From Leptolyngbya sp. DLM2.Bin15 (GTDB lineage Bacteria; Cyanobacteriota; Cyanobacteriia; RECH01), in the NCBI GenBank assembly GCA_007694125.1, contig RECH01000196.1, forward strand, positions 1 to 55,425: 55,425 nucleotides of DNA, read 5' to 3'. A program made the position numbers and the translations under genes. The notes under the pieces are model-generated. The model was not told where the DNA came from. It saw only the letters and a program-made list of their open reading frames with translations, and did not search any database. This document shows, piece after piece, positions 10,901-18,545 of the stretch. The stretch's first letter is position 1; every line of letters starts with the position of its first letter.

Positions 10901-11170
10901 CTCAATCAGGCTGGCTAGGGTGCTGTCTGAAATGGGCCACTGCTCCAAGTTTTCAATATCAGACTCTTCAATAGAAACAACAACAACTCTTGACTCAGGA
11001 GTTTCAATGGGACGCAAACGGGTAAATTGATCGAGGGCAATCCACTCTAAAAACTGCAGGGCTCCGGTGAGGCGGACGCTCAGAATAACGCCAGTAACGA
11101 GAGGAGCCGTTATTCCAACCCCTCTCCATTTCCAACACTGGTGTTTGATAGCGTTCCACATAGATTGCAC
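7931..11170 (-). CDS. CHASE2-PAS hybrid sensor histidine kinase with degenerate receiver
   Basis: A 1,079-residue membrane sensor. The order is: N-terminal transmembrane helix (about 18-40), extracytoplasmic CHASE2 domain (about 45-330), a cluster of transmembrane helices (about 335-400), coiled coil, PAS domain (about 455-575), HisKA with the H-box MSHELRTPLNAILGF (His603), an HATPase domain with DTGPGISGEEL and GTGLGLAISR, and a receiver domain. The receiver keeps the acidic pair and a LKPF lysine, but Asn906 stands where the phosphoacceptor Asp is expected (PDLLLLN). A short helical C-terminal tail follows, of a kind seen in other cyanobacterial hybrid kinases. A DUF928 gene lies upstream and a GGDEF-EAL regulator downstream, on the same strand. 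The start could also be M4. Confidence 0.92.
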   Translation of the reverse strand: MQSMWNAIKHQCWKWRGVGITAPLVTGVILSVRLTGALQFLEWIALDQFTRLRPIETPESRVVVVSIEESDIENLEQWPISDSTLASLIEEIRQQEPRVIGLDLYRNLPIEPGHDHLVQVFQSTPNLIGIEKAVGDSYGATIAPPPILGELGQVSASDIVIDRDGMVRRILLSIRDPQGQTVLGLAARLSLAYLEQEGVTLTSIQSDRQHLGLGKAEFLPLRPNSGGYVQADAGGYQILSTYRHWAEPMESISLTEVLEGRVPAGFFHDRVVLIGTSAASLGDRFQTPFSDRYTELPGMPGVVVHADFVSQILSAALDGRPRLRPFTEPIEWLWILGGAIIGAMYGWTMRSPLSTASSAILTSTVLGITAYLLFLQGWWVPIVPLLLALMGAALLNKGYVLWTNLLLSNQELEKYSQTLEHKVAQRTLELQEKNQQLEQEIHDRQQAEAELNLLFAAMTDTIIVFDEEGHYLKYRQPNPRLSYKLGIQRIGRTVHDILPKHVADLSLDAIKRTLYRYRIGGYFRSDRPAIYHQPDITVEYCLPIRDTQIWFSANVSPLSERTVLWVARDITHRKEAELALKAAKELAEAANQAKSQFLSTMSHELRTPLNAILGFTQLLGRDRTLSVAQQDSIQIISRSGEHLLDLINDVLTMSKIEAGRMILKPVRFSLRGLLETLSHMFSLQSQPKDITLIFNSDPDLPEYVIADESKLRQVLINLLSNAIKFTPQGRIILSARSEQILSSPDQGHTPHHPIPCILHFSVEDTGPGISGEELSRLFKPFEQTESGRRSQQGTGLGLAISRQFVHLMGGDISVNSQIDHGSIFRFSIQAEIAEVADHVQEPFRTVVGLVPNQPQYRILVADDTPDQQYLLSRLLESIGFRVRVVEDYDALAEQWHMWKPDLLLLNDSLMGQSAASTIQSLRSLEEGEQPERSLPGTKIIVLTSNAFRRETLSPGSYLWDDMILKPFQDSVLFGKIAEQLPIQYVYTDRSPPPAPPLTSQSSQSSPIQSEQLITLPAAWVLQLHQAATQVDGDQVHQCVQEIAHSHPDLAQTILHLVHHFRFDQIIDITHTYLEQTESP

Positions 11171-11515
11171 AGGGATTGCACGGGTGTAGCAGCTCTGGTG
11201 AGACCAATGCTCTCCAACATCGTGCCGCTAGGTTCTTAACCAGTGTGGCATACTTCTGTCAAGGTGCGTTCGATGGTTTTCTGGAGCCAGAACGTTAGGG
11301 TACTCACGTATCAGATATGACGCCGTGCTGCCATGTCTGACAGGTGAGTCAACCAACTGGATAGACCTTGAGGCTGGCCAGTAGAGCGATCGCCATCTAG
11401 AGCCAGCACCGGCACGATAACGATAGATCTGAGCAGGTGCAGAGATCTCTGATCTCAGGTGGCTGCTAACCTTAGACCTGTTCCATGGGTGCTTGCGCTA
11501 GGTGGTCATGAGGCG
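11171..11515. other. Intergenic gap, 345 bp
   Basis: It separates the DUF928 gene from the CHASE2 kinase, both read leftward. It holds an imperfect inverted repeat at 11311-11340 (TCAGATATG and CATGTCTGA arms) and the perfect 12-bp palindrome CAGAGATCTCTG at 11440-11451. No coding potential was seen. The kinase promoter is presumably here, but I could not place it. Confidence 0.5.
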
Positions 11516-12115
11516 TTATTGCCAAGATGGGTAGGAAGCATGGGAGCCTACTCGCTTGACGGTGCCACCAATAGCAACGTCCAGTAAGCGGTTCTCTGGA
11601 TCACAGACGAGGGCAAACATCCAGTAATATCGTTCGCCAACGGCTAAGCCTGGTTGATGCTCGGGTAGAGCGACGGAGACGATATCTGGAACTGCGTCAA
11701 GAGGCATAACGGCTTCGTAAAGCACATGGCCTTCTTCCGTGAGGAAACTAAAGGTGGCAGCGGTTGCGGAGGTTTCTGGTACTTGGATGTCAATGGTGGG
11801 ATAGGGAACGGTGGTTTCTTCGCCAGAGACAACATGGAGGGCGACAGCCTGTGAAGCGGCCTCCATGTTGTCAACTGAGTTAGCTGCAGCCATATCGGCT
11901 GGGCATTGACGTGATCCCCGCGATCCACCTCCTGCCGTTTGGTCTGGTCTATCTTGACCAGGAGGTGGTTCAAAGGTGACTTGATGGATCGGTGAGGCAC
12001 TACTGACCACTTGAGCGATCGCTTGTTGCGGTAACCCAAGGGTGACCAGTAGACTGGTGATCGAGAGCCCGGATAGGATGGATGTCAGGATGAGGAACAG
12101 TTGATTACTTGCCAT
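11516..12115 (-). CDS. DUF928 family secretory protein
   Basis: 199 residues. A signal peptide is visible: a hydrophobic core at about residues 6-28, then an AIA|Q cleavage site near residue 34. The mature part has the DUF928 signature: a FEPPPGQDRPDQTAGGGSRG segment, one Cys soon after it, a long beta-rich middle, and a terminal GERYYWMFALVCDP strand before a final GGTVKRV. DUF928 proteins are common in cyanobacteria, have no assigned biochemical function, and are often found beside CHASE2 genes. That fits the CHASE2 kinase 345 bp downstream. The product is expected in the periplasm. A sensory accessory role for the kinase is inference. Confidence 0.85.
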   Translation of the reverse strand: MASNQLFLILTSILSGLSITSLLVTLGLPQQAIAQVVSSASPIHQVTFEPPPGQDRPDQTAGGGSRGSRQCPADMAAANSVDNMEAASQAVALHVVSGEETTVPYPTIDIQVPETSATAATFSFLTEEGHVLYEAVMPLDAVPDIVSVALPEHQPGLAVGERYYWMFALVCDPENRLLDVAIGGTVKRVGSHASYPSWQ

Positions 12116-12512
12116 GATTGAACCTTGGTGGATCTCTTGGTGGATCTGAGTGATCTGTTATCTTGGCGTTGGTAGACGCAGCCCGGTCATCCTAACGTAT
12201 GCTACAAACAGAAAGGATACTTGGCCGCTGGGATTGTTATCCCATGGGTCACGCAAGAAGTAGGAGCGATCGCTGGTCTGAGTGATGCGCATCTCTAGAG
12301 AGATACAAGCGCTCTACGTCTGTGACTGCAGATCGAATGCCTACGAGTGACACGATGCCCTTAAGTTAAGGTAGTCTATTAGCCTATAGGTTTGCGACCG
12401 AGTTTCCACCGACTAAGTTCCCTCAACAGTCAGATAGTTCAGTCCGCATATTCACTCAATTAGGCTCATATCAAGTCTGGTTGAAGGGCCATTGAAGGGC
12501 CATCGTTGGGAT

Positions 12513-12568
12513 ATCCTGCCTTCGATCCCCTTGCTGCGCCGCTCCATGACCAAGGGGGCTACCAACAT
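12513..12568. repeat. Hairpin repeat family 2, copy 1
   Basis: This shares the segments TCCTGCYTTCRATCCCC and GCTGCGCCGCTC, followed by a TCAAGGGGA-type arm, with 49570-49620. CCCCTTG and CAAGGGG form the stem around the conserved GCTGCGCCGCTC loop. It is non-coding. Only two copies were seen in the window. Confidence 0.6.
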
Positions 12569-12598
12569 CTGGGTGTTGTGAAGCAGGCCTATCTCACA

Positions 12599-12622
12599 AC
12601 AAAGCCCGCAAAGGCGGGCCTT
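12599..12622 (-). terminator. Rho-independent terminator of the 12674-12967 gene
   Basis: On the minus strand the sequence reads GCCCGC, loop CTTT, GCGGGC, then TTTGTTGT. This is a GC-rich 6-bp stem with a T-rich tail, about 50 bp after the stop codon of the 97-residue gene. Confidence 0.75.
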
Positions 12623-12673
12623 GTCATGGTAGGAAGCCTCGGCAGCTACCCTGAGTTCTTAACCTAGCGGAGT

Positions 12674-12967
12674 TTACTGATCGTCGGCGCTTTCATCCGT
12701 TGCGCTGACGTCAGATTCATCCGTTTCTGGCGTAGATTCTTCTAGTTTTGGCGGCTCAGGAGCTGGCTTTGGCTTGGGGCCACGCATGAGAGCCAGGGGC
12801 ACAGCAGGAGTTTTTTCCTGGCGATCGCCCCGTCCTTTTCGATTTCCTGAGGCTTTCCCTTGACCACCCCGTTCCGAACGACGCTCGTCTTGGGATTGAG
12901 GAGTATTGGCCGGCTCTGCGCTGCTACGTTCTGCCCGCTCTGATTTCTTAATCGGTCGCTCGCCCAT
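12674..12967 (-). CDS. Small charged, low-complexity protein of unknown function
   Basis: 97 residues. The N-terminal half is very basic and polar (MGERPIKKSERAERS, then a GRGDRQEK stretch). The middle has a distinctive PLALMRGPKPKP segment, and the tail is acidic (ETDESDVSATDESADD). It is probably disordered, perhaps a nucleic-acid- or ribosome-associated protein, but nothing shows that directly. I believe similar small proteins with an ALMRGPKP core occur in other cyanobacteria (memory, unchecked). A clean terminator downstream supports it being a real transcription unit. An overlapping minus-frame ORF (12742-12978) was rejected. Confidence 0.65.
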   Translation of the reverse strand: MGERPIKKSERAERSSAEPANTPQSQDERRSERGGQGKASGNRKGRGDRQEKTPAVPLALMRGPKPKPAPEPPKLEESTPETDESDVSATDESADDQ

Positions 12968-13083
12968 GACTGAACCATCGTTAACGCCTTGTCGATTCTA
13001 CATCGAAATGGGTGGAGATCATCGTAACGGCCAGACTAATTTCCCTCCCTAGGCTGATTCTTTAGAAGGTTACGGTGAGCCCC

Positions 13084-13119
13084 TAGGATAGCCATGGGCG
13101 ATCGCCCCTGACTATCCTA
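13084..13119. other. HIP1-centred palindromic hairpin downstream of ugd
   Basis: TAGGATAG (13084-13091) and CTATCCTA (13112-13119) flank the 12-bp palindrome GGGCGATCGCCC (13096-13107). The whole can fold as a long hairpin about 140 bp after the ugd stop. No T-tract follows on the minus strand, so terminator function is uncertain. Confidence 0.5.
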
Positions 13120-13185
13120 AGGCTGATGGTTTCCCGCGAGGCAAGCATCTCTTGGGCGCTGCCTTCGTTCACGCTGATCCCTACT

Positions 13186-13215
13186 GGTATGAAATCGCTG
13201 CATTCAGCAACGCCA
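13186..13215. repeat. Fragment of the dispersed 91-bp repeat (one end)
   Basis: It ends in ATTCAGCAACGCC, identical to the terminal inverted repeat seen at 33929-33941 and 41241-41253, and is preceded by a GGTATGA segment like the subterminal part of other copies. It lies just downstream of ugd. The match outside the TIR is weak. Confidence 0.4.
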
Positions 13216-13256
13216 GCTTGAGGGAGATGGAGCTGAACTATGTCGGGGCGATGGCA

Positions 13257-14594
13257 CTAGAGACCAATACCCTCATAGATGGCAACGCTATGCTTGTCTA
13301 ACATGCGCCGTCCGTCGATCACCACGGGCTGAGGATCCAGGGAAGCAATCATCTCTGGCAAGACCTTGAACTCTGCCCAGCGGGTAATGATGATAATGGC
13401 CTGGGCCCCAGCGATCGCTGTGTCTACATCAGGGCAAAAGTTCACCGTCCCTTCCCCAAACACTTTTTGTGCTTCATGTTGGGCGATGGGATCATACCCC
13501 TGCACCACAGCTCCAGCATCCAGAAGGGTTTGAGTCACTGGGAGGGCCGGTGATTCGCGAATGTCATCGGTTCCAGGTTTAAAGGCATAGCCCAACACCG
13601 CAACCTTGACGCCTTTGAGATCAGGATAATGTTTTTGCAGTAAGGTGATCAGCCGAGCTGGCTGTTTTTCATTGACTGCAATCACCGAGTCTAGGATTTG
13701 CATGGCATTGCCTTGTTTTTTGCCGTAGGCAATCAAGGCCTTGACGTCCTTAGGAAAACAGCTTCCCCCAAAGCCACAGCCTGCTTCAATGTAGGTAGTG
13801 AATGACGGCACAATGCGGGTGCCGTCTTCGAGGATGGGGGTGAGACGCTTATCTAGATGAACGCCACGGGTGACTTCCGTGACATCAATGCCGCCGGTGG
13901 AGGTACAAAGATTGGCAATCTCGTTGGAGAAGGAAATCATTGTAGCCAACAGGGAGTTAGCTGTGTACTTAATCATCTCGGCGGTGCGGCAGTTGGTGGC
14001 TAGTTGATCCACCCCCTCAAACACCGCATAGAGCTCTTGCAAAACCTGGATGCTCTTATCGTTGACACCACCGTAGACAATGCGATCGGGATACATGAAG
14101 TCTTCGATCGCTTCCCCTTCTTTGAGGAATTCAGGGTTCATGCCCACCCCAAAATCCACACCAGCTTTCTTACCCGATGCTTCTTCTAGAATCGGCAGCA
14201 CAACTTCGTCGGTGGTGCCTGGAACCACGGTACTTTTCACCACAACGGTGTGATACGTGGTCTTGTCCTTGATAACTTCGCCAATTTGCCGCGCCACTGT
14301 CTTGATGTATTTGAGATCAATCTCATTACCATCAAACGGTGTGCCCACTGCAATCAGGGAAATATCTGTATCTAGAACCGCTTGGCGCAGGTTCGTGGTG
14401 GCCGACAAGGACTGACCAATGTTTTTCTTGAGCAGATCTTCTAGGCCATCTTCATAGATGGGAGGGATGCCCTGGTTAATCTTATCGACTTTGACCGGGT
14501 CAATGTCAATACAGATGATCTCATGTCCTTTTTCTGCCAGGCAAACTCCCGACACCAAACCGACATAGCCTGTACCCGCAACAGAAACTTTCAT
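13257..14594 (-). CDS. ugd: UDP-glucose 6-dehydrogenase
   Basis: 445 residues, the normal length for the family. It oxidises UDP-glucose to UDP-glucuronate with two NAD+. The N-terminal Rossmann motif is GTGYVGLVSG, and the catalytic Cys279 lies in CGFGGSCFPKDVK. The C-terminal UDP-binding domain is complete, including GTDDIRESPALP. The start codon abuts the stop of the upstream decarboxylase-like gene (14594/14595), and the Shine-Dalgarno-like GAGGAGG lies inside that gene's end, so translation is probably coupled. It is the last gene of the nucleotide-sugar operon and supplies the substrate for the enzyme encoded just before it. Confidence 0.96.
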   Translation of the reverse strand: MKVSVAGTGYVGLVSGVCLAEKGHEIICIDIDPVKVDKINQGIPPIYEDGLEDLLKKNIGQSLSATTNLRQAVLDTDISLIAVGTPFDGNEIDLKYIKTVARQIGEVIKDKTTYHTVVVKSTVVPGTTDEVVLPILEEASGKKAGVDFGVGMNPEFLKEGEAIEDFMYPDRIVYGGVNDKSIQVLQELYAVFEGVDQLATNCRTAEMIKYTANSLLATMISFSNEIANLCTSTGGIDVTEVTRGVHLDKRLTPILEDGTRIVPSFTTYIEAGCGFGGSCFPKDVKALIAYGKKQGNAMQILDSVIAVNEKQPARLITLLQKHYPDLKGVKVAVLGYAFKPGTDDIRESPALPVTQTLLDAGAVVQGYDPIAQHEAQKVFGEGTVNFCPDVDTAIAGAQAIIIITRWAEFKVLPEMIASLDPQPVVIDGRRMLDKHSVAIYEGIGL

Positions 14595-15707
14595 TTATGC
14601 CTCCTCTGCTTCGCGGTTGTCTTGATACCAAACGAGCGATCGCCGTAGCCCATCATCAATCATAATGCCAGGGGTGTAGCCCAGATCGGTGCGAGCTTTG
14701 GTGATAATGGGACAGCGACGGTTGGGGTTATCCACCAAATAGGCTTTATCGTCACTTTCCTGGCGAACCACCTTCCCGGTGTAGCCAAAGAGTTCCTTGG
14801 CTAGTTCCACCACGCGGTCGGCTAGGTTAGCCATGGAAATTTCCGGCTCTTCTACCCCAATATTGTAGGCTTCCCCAGGATGTCCCTTAATCAGGATCTT
14901 GTAGTATCCCACAATGGCATCGGCGATATAGCAAAAGGTACGGGTGGGCGATCCATCCGATAGCATGATGATATCCCGCCCGGATAAAACATCCCGAGCA
15001 AAGTCTGGAAGCACGCGCTTGTCGGTAATTTTTAGACCTGGCCCATAGTTATTGAAGGGGCGAGCAGTTTTGATCGGTAGCCCATGCTGTTGGGCAAAGT
15101 TAACGCACAGCGTTTCCCCATAGCGCTTGGATTCGTCGTAGCAGGCCCTTGGCCCTGTGCAGGAGACGTTGCCGCGATAGGTTTCTGGGGTGGGAATATT
15201 TTCGGGGGTTGGATCGCCGTAAATTTCGCTGGTGGAGTAGAACAGAAACCCTTCAACAGGAACGCCTTTTTCCTTTTGTCTTAGGCAATATTCTAAGAGC
15301 GATCGCAGCCCATTCACGTTCGCATCCATAGTTTCAATGGGATACTTGCGGTAATAGGTAGGAGAAGCGATCGATGCGGCATGGATGATGAACTGAAAGT
15401 CGTCGATGTCAGACGGCAGAGGGTGGGTAATATCGTGCTTGGTAAGGGTAAGTGTAGGATTATCCTTGAGGCTCACTAACCAATCAGGAACACCGCGAAT
15501 GTAATTATCAAATACGGTGAGCTGAATCTGTTGATCGGCATCAACCGTGTCATTCCAGTACAAAATCATCTGAACCAGATAATAGCCTAGAAATCCTCCT
15601 CCTCCTACGATCAGGAGTTTTTTCCCAGCCATCACACTCAGTTCTTCTTGTAAATTGCTCCGCATGTAGTCTAAATCGGCAGCAATTACATCACGCGCTG
15701 TTTTCAT
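14595..15707 (-). CDS. UDP-glucuronate decarboxylase-like NAD-dependent epimerase/dehydratase
   Basis: 370 residues, extended short-chain dehydrogenase family. It has the NAD-binding motif GGGGFLGYYL, HAASIASPTYY, and the catalytic Y-x-x-x-K in ACYDESKRYGE, all characteristic of UDP-xylose synthases, followed by NNYGPGL and TRTFCYIADA. The family decarboxylates UDP-glucuronate to UDP-xylose or the 4-keto intermediate. Pairing with ugd immediately downstream gives a two-step route from UDP-glucose to UDP-xylose. The protein has a longer N-terminus than typical (about 27 residues before the Rossmann strand). Another SDR activity on a CDP- or UDP-sugar cannot be excluded. Confidence 0.85.
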   Translation of the reverse strand: MKTARDVIAADLDYMRSNLQEELSVMAGKKLLIVGGGGFLGYYLVQMILYWNDTVDADQQIQLTVFDNYIRGVPDWLVSLKDNPTLTLTKHDITHPLPSDIDDFQFIIHAASIASPTYYRKYPIETMDANVNGLRSLLEYCLRQKEKGVPVEGFLFYSTSEIYGDPTPENIPTPETYRGNVSCTGPRACYDESKRYGETLCVNFAQQHGLPIKTARPFNNYGPGLKITDKRVLPDFARDVLSGRDIIMLSDGSPTRTFCYIADAIVGYYKILIKGHPGEAYNIGVEEPEISMANLADRVVELAKELFGYTGKVVRQESDDKAYLVDNPNRRCPIITKARTDLGYTPGIMIDDGLRRSLVWYQDNREAEEA

Positions 15708-15838
15708 ATGTCAAAACCTAAGATAGACAGGATTGTCATAACGCCTGTAGAGAAACAGGAAACTCCTTTTAGAATGCCCAGAAATCCGTAATTCTAACCA
15801 GAGTTTTCCTGAATCTCTCAAATTAGTCCCGATCAAAC

Positions 15839-17149
15839 TTAAACGGTGGCTAACGGTTTGGGAGCAAAGTAAGCATCCTGCTCTAAACGGAGTTTGACCG
15901 CTAAGCTATCTGTGGGCAACTCAACATCATCATAGGTGAGAACCTGATCTTTCGGGACATCTCGCTTGAGTCGGCAGCCCTCGGCAATCCCCATGGGCAA
16001 GAGACGCTGCTCCATGACAACGTCAGTGTTTTCACACATGCCGTAGGTCATGTAGAAGCCTAGCCCATCAAGGGTTTCGCCGGCCTTGAGGTCAATCTTG
16101 GCGGTGGTCACTACATCGACGACCTGACCACCCAAGGGGGAAATCACGGAGTCATTGAAGAGGGCGACCCGCGCTGCGGAAAGGGGTACCTCGAAAATGG
16201 TCAGGTGGTAGGGGACGTAGAAGCTATACAGCGGCCCCTGACCGAGCTTGCCGTAATTGAGGTAGTGGGCCTGCTGGGCATCATTCTCGTGGGCGGCGTA
16301 GACAAATACCCCAGGGCTAGGTTTTGTTTTCACCACATACTCAACAATTCCGCCTAGCTCGCGCAGTTGGTCGATATCATAGCGATCAATCATGTCGTCA
16401 ATATGACCGTCATACTCATAGCCCAACATGCCGCGCTGCGCCACCTTCATACCCGTAGCATTGGCCACGATCGCTTGTTCAAACGAGATTTTGGTACCAT
16501 CTGCAAAGCTGGTGACCATAGAAGGCGTCTGCCCCCACTGTTTTGCAAAACTTTCTTGGGTTGTGGGGTTGCGGTAGCGATCCTGTAGACCCTTGATGTT
16601 GCCACAGATGAGGGGAGTTAGCCCAATGCTTTTCACAAACCGGTAGAGGTTCATTTGTACCCCTGGCTGATCGCCATCACAACCGGTAAGAATCACGCCA
16701 GCGCGGTCAGCATAGACTTTTAGAATGGGGCCAACCGTGCCATCTAGTTCTGCATTCATCAGCACCATGTGCTTCTTGCACTCGATCGCCTTCATGGTGA
16801 CCTGTGCGCCGAATTCTACATGTCCTGTGGACTCGATCAGGACATCGATATTTTCAGCTTCACATAGCAGATTGGCATCAGCCGTGACCACAAACTTGCC
16901 GGCAGCGATCGCCCCATCCAACTGTTCTACGGTATGGGCCTCCGTGACTTCATCAGCTCCAGCTAAGGCATAGGCCTGCTTAGCATTTTCCACCGTACGG
17001 TTAGAAATAGCGACTAGCTGCATTCCGGGAATGTAGTTGAGGATTTGGTTAGCGATGCCGCGCCCCATGAATCCTGCCCCAATCATACCGACCCGTACAG
17101 GATTGCCTGCCTCCTCCCGAGCCTTCAAAGCCGTATCTACAATAATCAT
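15839..17149 (-). CDS. NAD(P)-dependent oxidoreductase with C-terminal SAF domain (sugar-cluster type)
   Basis: 436 residues. The N-terminus has a Rossmann fold (VGMIGAGFMGRGIANQ) resembling the homoserine dehydrogenase NAD-binding domain, and a central catalytic region follows. The C-terminal ~70 residues look like a SAF domain (LKAGETLDGLG, then LPMGIAEGCRLKRDVPK). Proteins of this build occur in polysaccharide clusters beside rfbF and a 3,5-epimerase. The exact reaction is not known to me, but a step in making a modified or branched sugar is likely (inference). Its start overlaps the rfbC-like stop by 4 nt, with AAGGAG at 17157-17162, so the two are translationally coupled. Confidence 0.8.
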   Translation of the reverse strand: MIIVDTALKAREEAGNPVRVGMIGAGFMGRGIANQILNYIPGMQLVAISNRTVENAKQAYALAGADEVTEAHTVEQLDGAIAAGKFVVTADANLLCEAENIDVLIESTGHVEFGAQVTMKAIECKKHMVLMNAELDGTVGPILKVYADRAGVILTGCDGDQPGVQMNLYRFVKSIGLTPLICGNIKGLQDRYRNPTTQESFAKQWGQTPSMVTSFADGTKISFEQAIVANATGMKVAQRGMLGYEYDGHIDDMIDRYDIDQLRELGGIVEYVVKTKPSPGVFVYAAHENDAQQAHYLNYGKLGQGPLYSFYVPYHLTIFEVPLSAARVALFNDSVISPLGGQVVDVVTTAKIDLKAGETLDGLGFYMTYGMCENTDVVMEQRLLPMGIAEGCRLKRDVPKDQVLTYDDVELPTDSLAVKLRLEQDAYFAPKPLATV

Positions 17150-17691
17150 GACCGAACTCCTTCAGATTTCAACAACGACCAAGACTGATCTTTCTCAGAG
17201 ACTTCCACAGCCGGTAGGGGCCATTCAATGCCTAAGACTGGATCGTCATACCGTAACCCTCCCTCCACACCAGGAGTATAAAACTCACTCACTTGGTACA
17301 ACGCTTCTGACCCATCTTCCAAAGCCTGATAGCCATGGGCAAATAGATCGGGAACATAAAACGCTCGGTGATTATCTGCGGATAACTCTACGCCAACATG
17401 TTGCAAATAAGTTGGTGAGTCAGGACGCATATCTACAATCACATCATAGATCGCTCCGCGAATACAGCGGATTAATTTAGCTTCTGTGGCTGGAGGACGC
17501 TGATAATGAAGTCCGCGCAGCGTTCCCTTTTTGGCATTAAACGATAAATTACACTGGGCTACGGCTGGATTGAGCCCGTGAGCTTCAAACTCTTGTTGAC
17601 AAAATGTTCGTGCAAAGAAGCCACGATGATCGCTTCGAGGCTCCAATTCAATCACATAGGCCCCTTTGAGCTTGGTTTCGATAAACTGCAT
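17146..17691 (-). CDS. rfbC: dTDP-4-dehydrorhamnose 3,5-epimerase family protein
   Basis: 181 residues, normal for RfbC. Recognisable family elements are DHRGFFARTF near residue 25, the catalytic His in GTLRGLHYQ, DVIVDMRPDSPTY, and ALYQVSEFYTP carrying the catalytic-region Tyr. It epimerises a 4-keto-6-deoxy nucleotide sugar. In this operon the partner nucleotidyltransferase is the CDP-type RfbF rather than the dTDP-type RfbA, so the substrate may be a CDP-sugar (inference). An AGGAGG at 17696-17701 lies 4 nt before the ATG and supports this start. It overlaps the next gene by 4 nt. Confidence 0.9.
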   Translation of the reverse strand: MQFIETKLKGAYVIELEPRSDHRGFFARTFCQQEFEAHGLNPAVAQCNLSFNAKKGTLRGLHYQRPPATEAKLIRCIRGAIYDVIVDMRPDSPTYLQHVGVELSADNHRAFYVPDLFAHGYQALEDGSEALYQVSEFYTPGVEGGLRYDDPVLGIEWPLPAVEVSEKDQSWSLLKSEGVRS

Positions 17692-17759
17692 TCATCCTCC
17701 TGTGGCGATCGCTCTATCCCTAAGCTGTAGACTGCACTGCCGATAGTCCGGCACAGATG

Positions 17760-18545
17760 CTACCAAATTTTCCAAGGAGCTTGACCACTCTGCCAGAGTT
17801 TTTCCAGATAGTTTTTGTCCCGCAACGTATCCATCGGTTGCCAAAATCCATCGTGGCGAAAAGCGGAAAGTTGTCCATCATGAGCAATTTTCTGGAGGGG
17901 AGTATGCTCCCACATCACCGAGTCTTCGCCAGCATCATCGGGCACGTAGTCGATCGCTTCAGGCTCCACGACAAAGAAACCGGCGTTGATGTAGGCTCCA
18001 TCTCCCTCGGGCTTTTCCTGAAAACTATCAATCTTGGTTTGCCCTTGGGCTAACTCAATCGCACCAAAGCGTCCAGGGGGTTGGACGGCCGTTAAGGTTA
18101 CCAAGGTTTTTTGCTCTTTATGAAACTTAATCAACTCGGTAATATTAACGTCGCTGACTCCATCTCCGTAGGTAAAGCAGAAGGGTTCTTTGCCAATGTA
18201 CTCACGAACTCGCTTGAGCCGCCCGCCCGTCAGCGTGGTTTCACCCGTGTCGGCTAGGGTGACCTTCCAGGGTTCTGCTTTGGCTCCGTGAATATTCATT
18301 TGGTTGTAGCGCATGTCAAAGGTCACATCAGACATGCGTAAGAAGTAGTTATTGAAAAATTCTTTGATCACATAGGCCTTATAGCCGCAGCAAATAATGA
18401 ATTCATTGATGCCATGGGCTGAGTAGACCTTCATAATGTGCCACAAAATGGGCAACCCACCAATTTCAACCATAGGCTTAGGTCGAATACTAGTTTCCTC
18501 ACTGAGACGAGTTCCTAACCCACCTGCGAGTATTACTGCCTTCAT
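17760..18545 (-). CDS. rfbF: Glucose-1-phosphate cytidylyltransferase
   Basis: 261 residues, family-typical. It makes CDP-glucose from CTP and glucose-1-phosphate. The N-terminal nucleotidyltransferase signature is [14 protein letters not shown], followed by [19 protein letters not shown] marks the metal and sugar site, and [12 protein letters not shown] and [10 protein letters not shown] are conserved in RfbF. It is the first gene of the leftward sugar operon. The usual next gene, CDP-glucose 4,6-dehydratase (rfbG), is absent from this window. Confidence 0.95.
   Translation of the reverse strand: MKAVILAGGLGTRLSEETSIRPKPMVEIGGLPILWHIMKVYSAHGINEFIICCGYKAYVIKEFFNNYFLRMSDVTFDMRYNQMNIHGAKAEPWKVTLADTGETTLTGGRLKRVREYIGKEPFCFTYGDGVSDVNITELIKFHKEQKTLVTLTAVQPPGRFGAIELAQGQTKIDSFQEKPEGDGAYINAGFFVVEPEAIDYVPDDAGEDSVMWEHTPLQKIAHDGQLSAFRHDGFWQPMDTLRDKNYLEKLWQSGQAPWKIW

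Larger units (their letters stand above)
12116..12673. other. Intergenic gap, 558 bp, with a hairpin repeat and a terminator
   Basis: No plausible gene. It contains a short tandem GAAGGGCCAT duplication near 12483-12502, copy 1 of a hairpin repeat at 12513-12568 and a rho-independent terminator at 12599-12622, both listed separately. Confidence 0.6.

Noticed and set aside
11440-11451. CAGAGATCTCTG palindrome as an operator
   Set aside because: A single 12-bp palindrome more than 250 bp from the kinase start, with no second copy or promoter boxes, is too weak to call.
12742-12978. 78-residue minus-strand ORF overlapping the 97-residue gene
   Set aside because: It is in another frame of the same gene. 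The 97-residue frame has the better-organised composition and the terminator behind it.
14595-15707. Calling this gene the missing CDP-glucose 4,6-dehydratase
   Set aside because: HAASIASPTYY and ACYDESKR match UDP-glucuronate decarboxylases, and it directly precedes ugd. The dehydratase family has different motifs.
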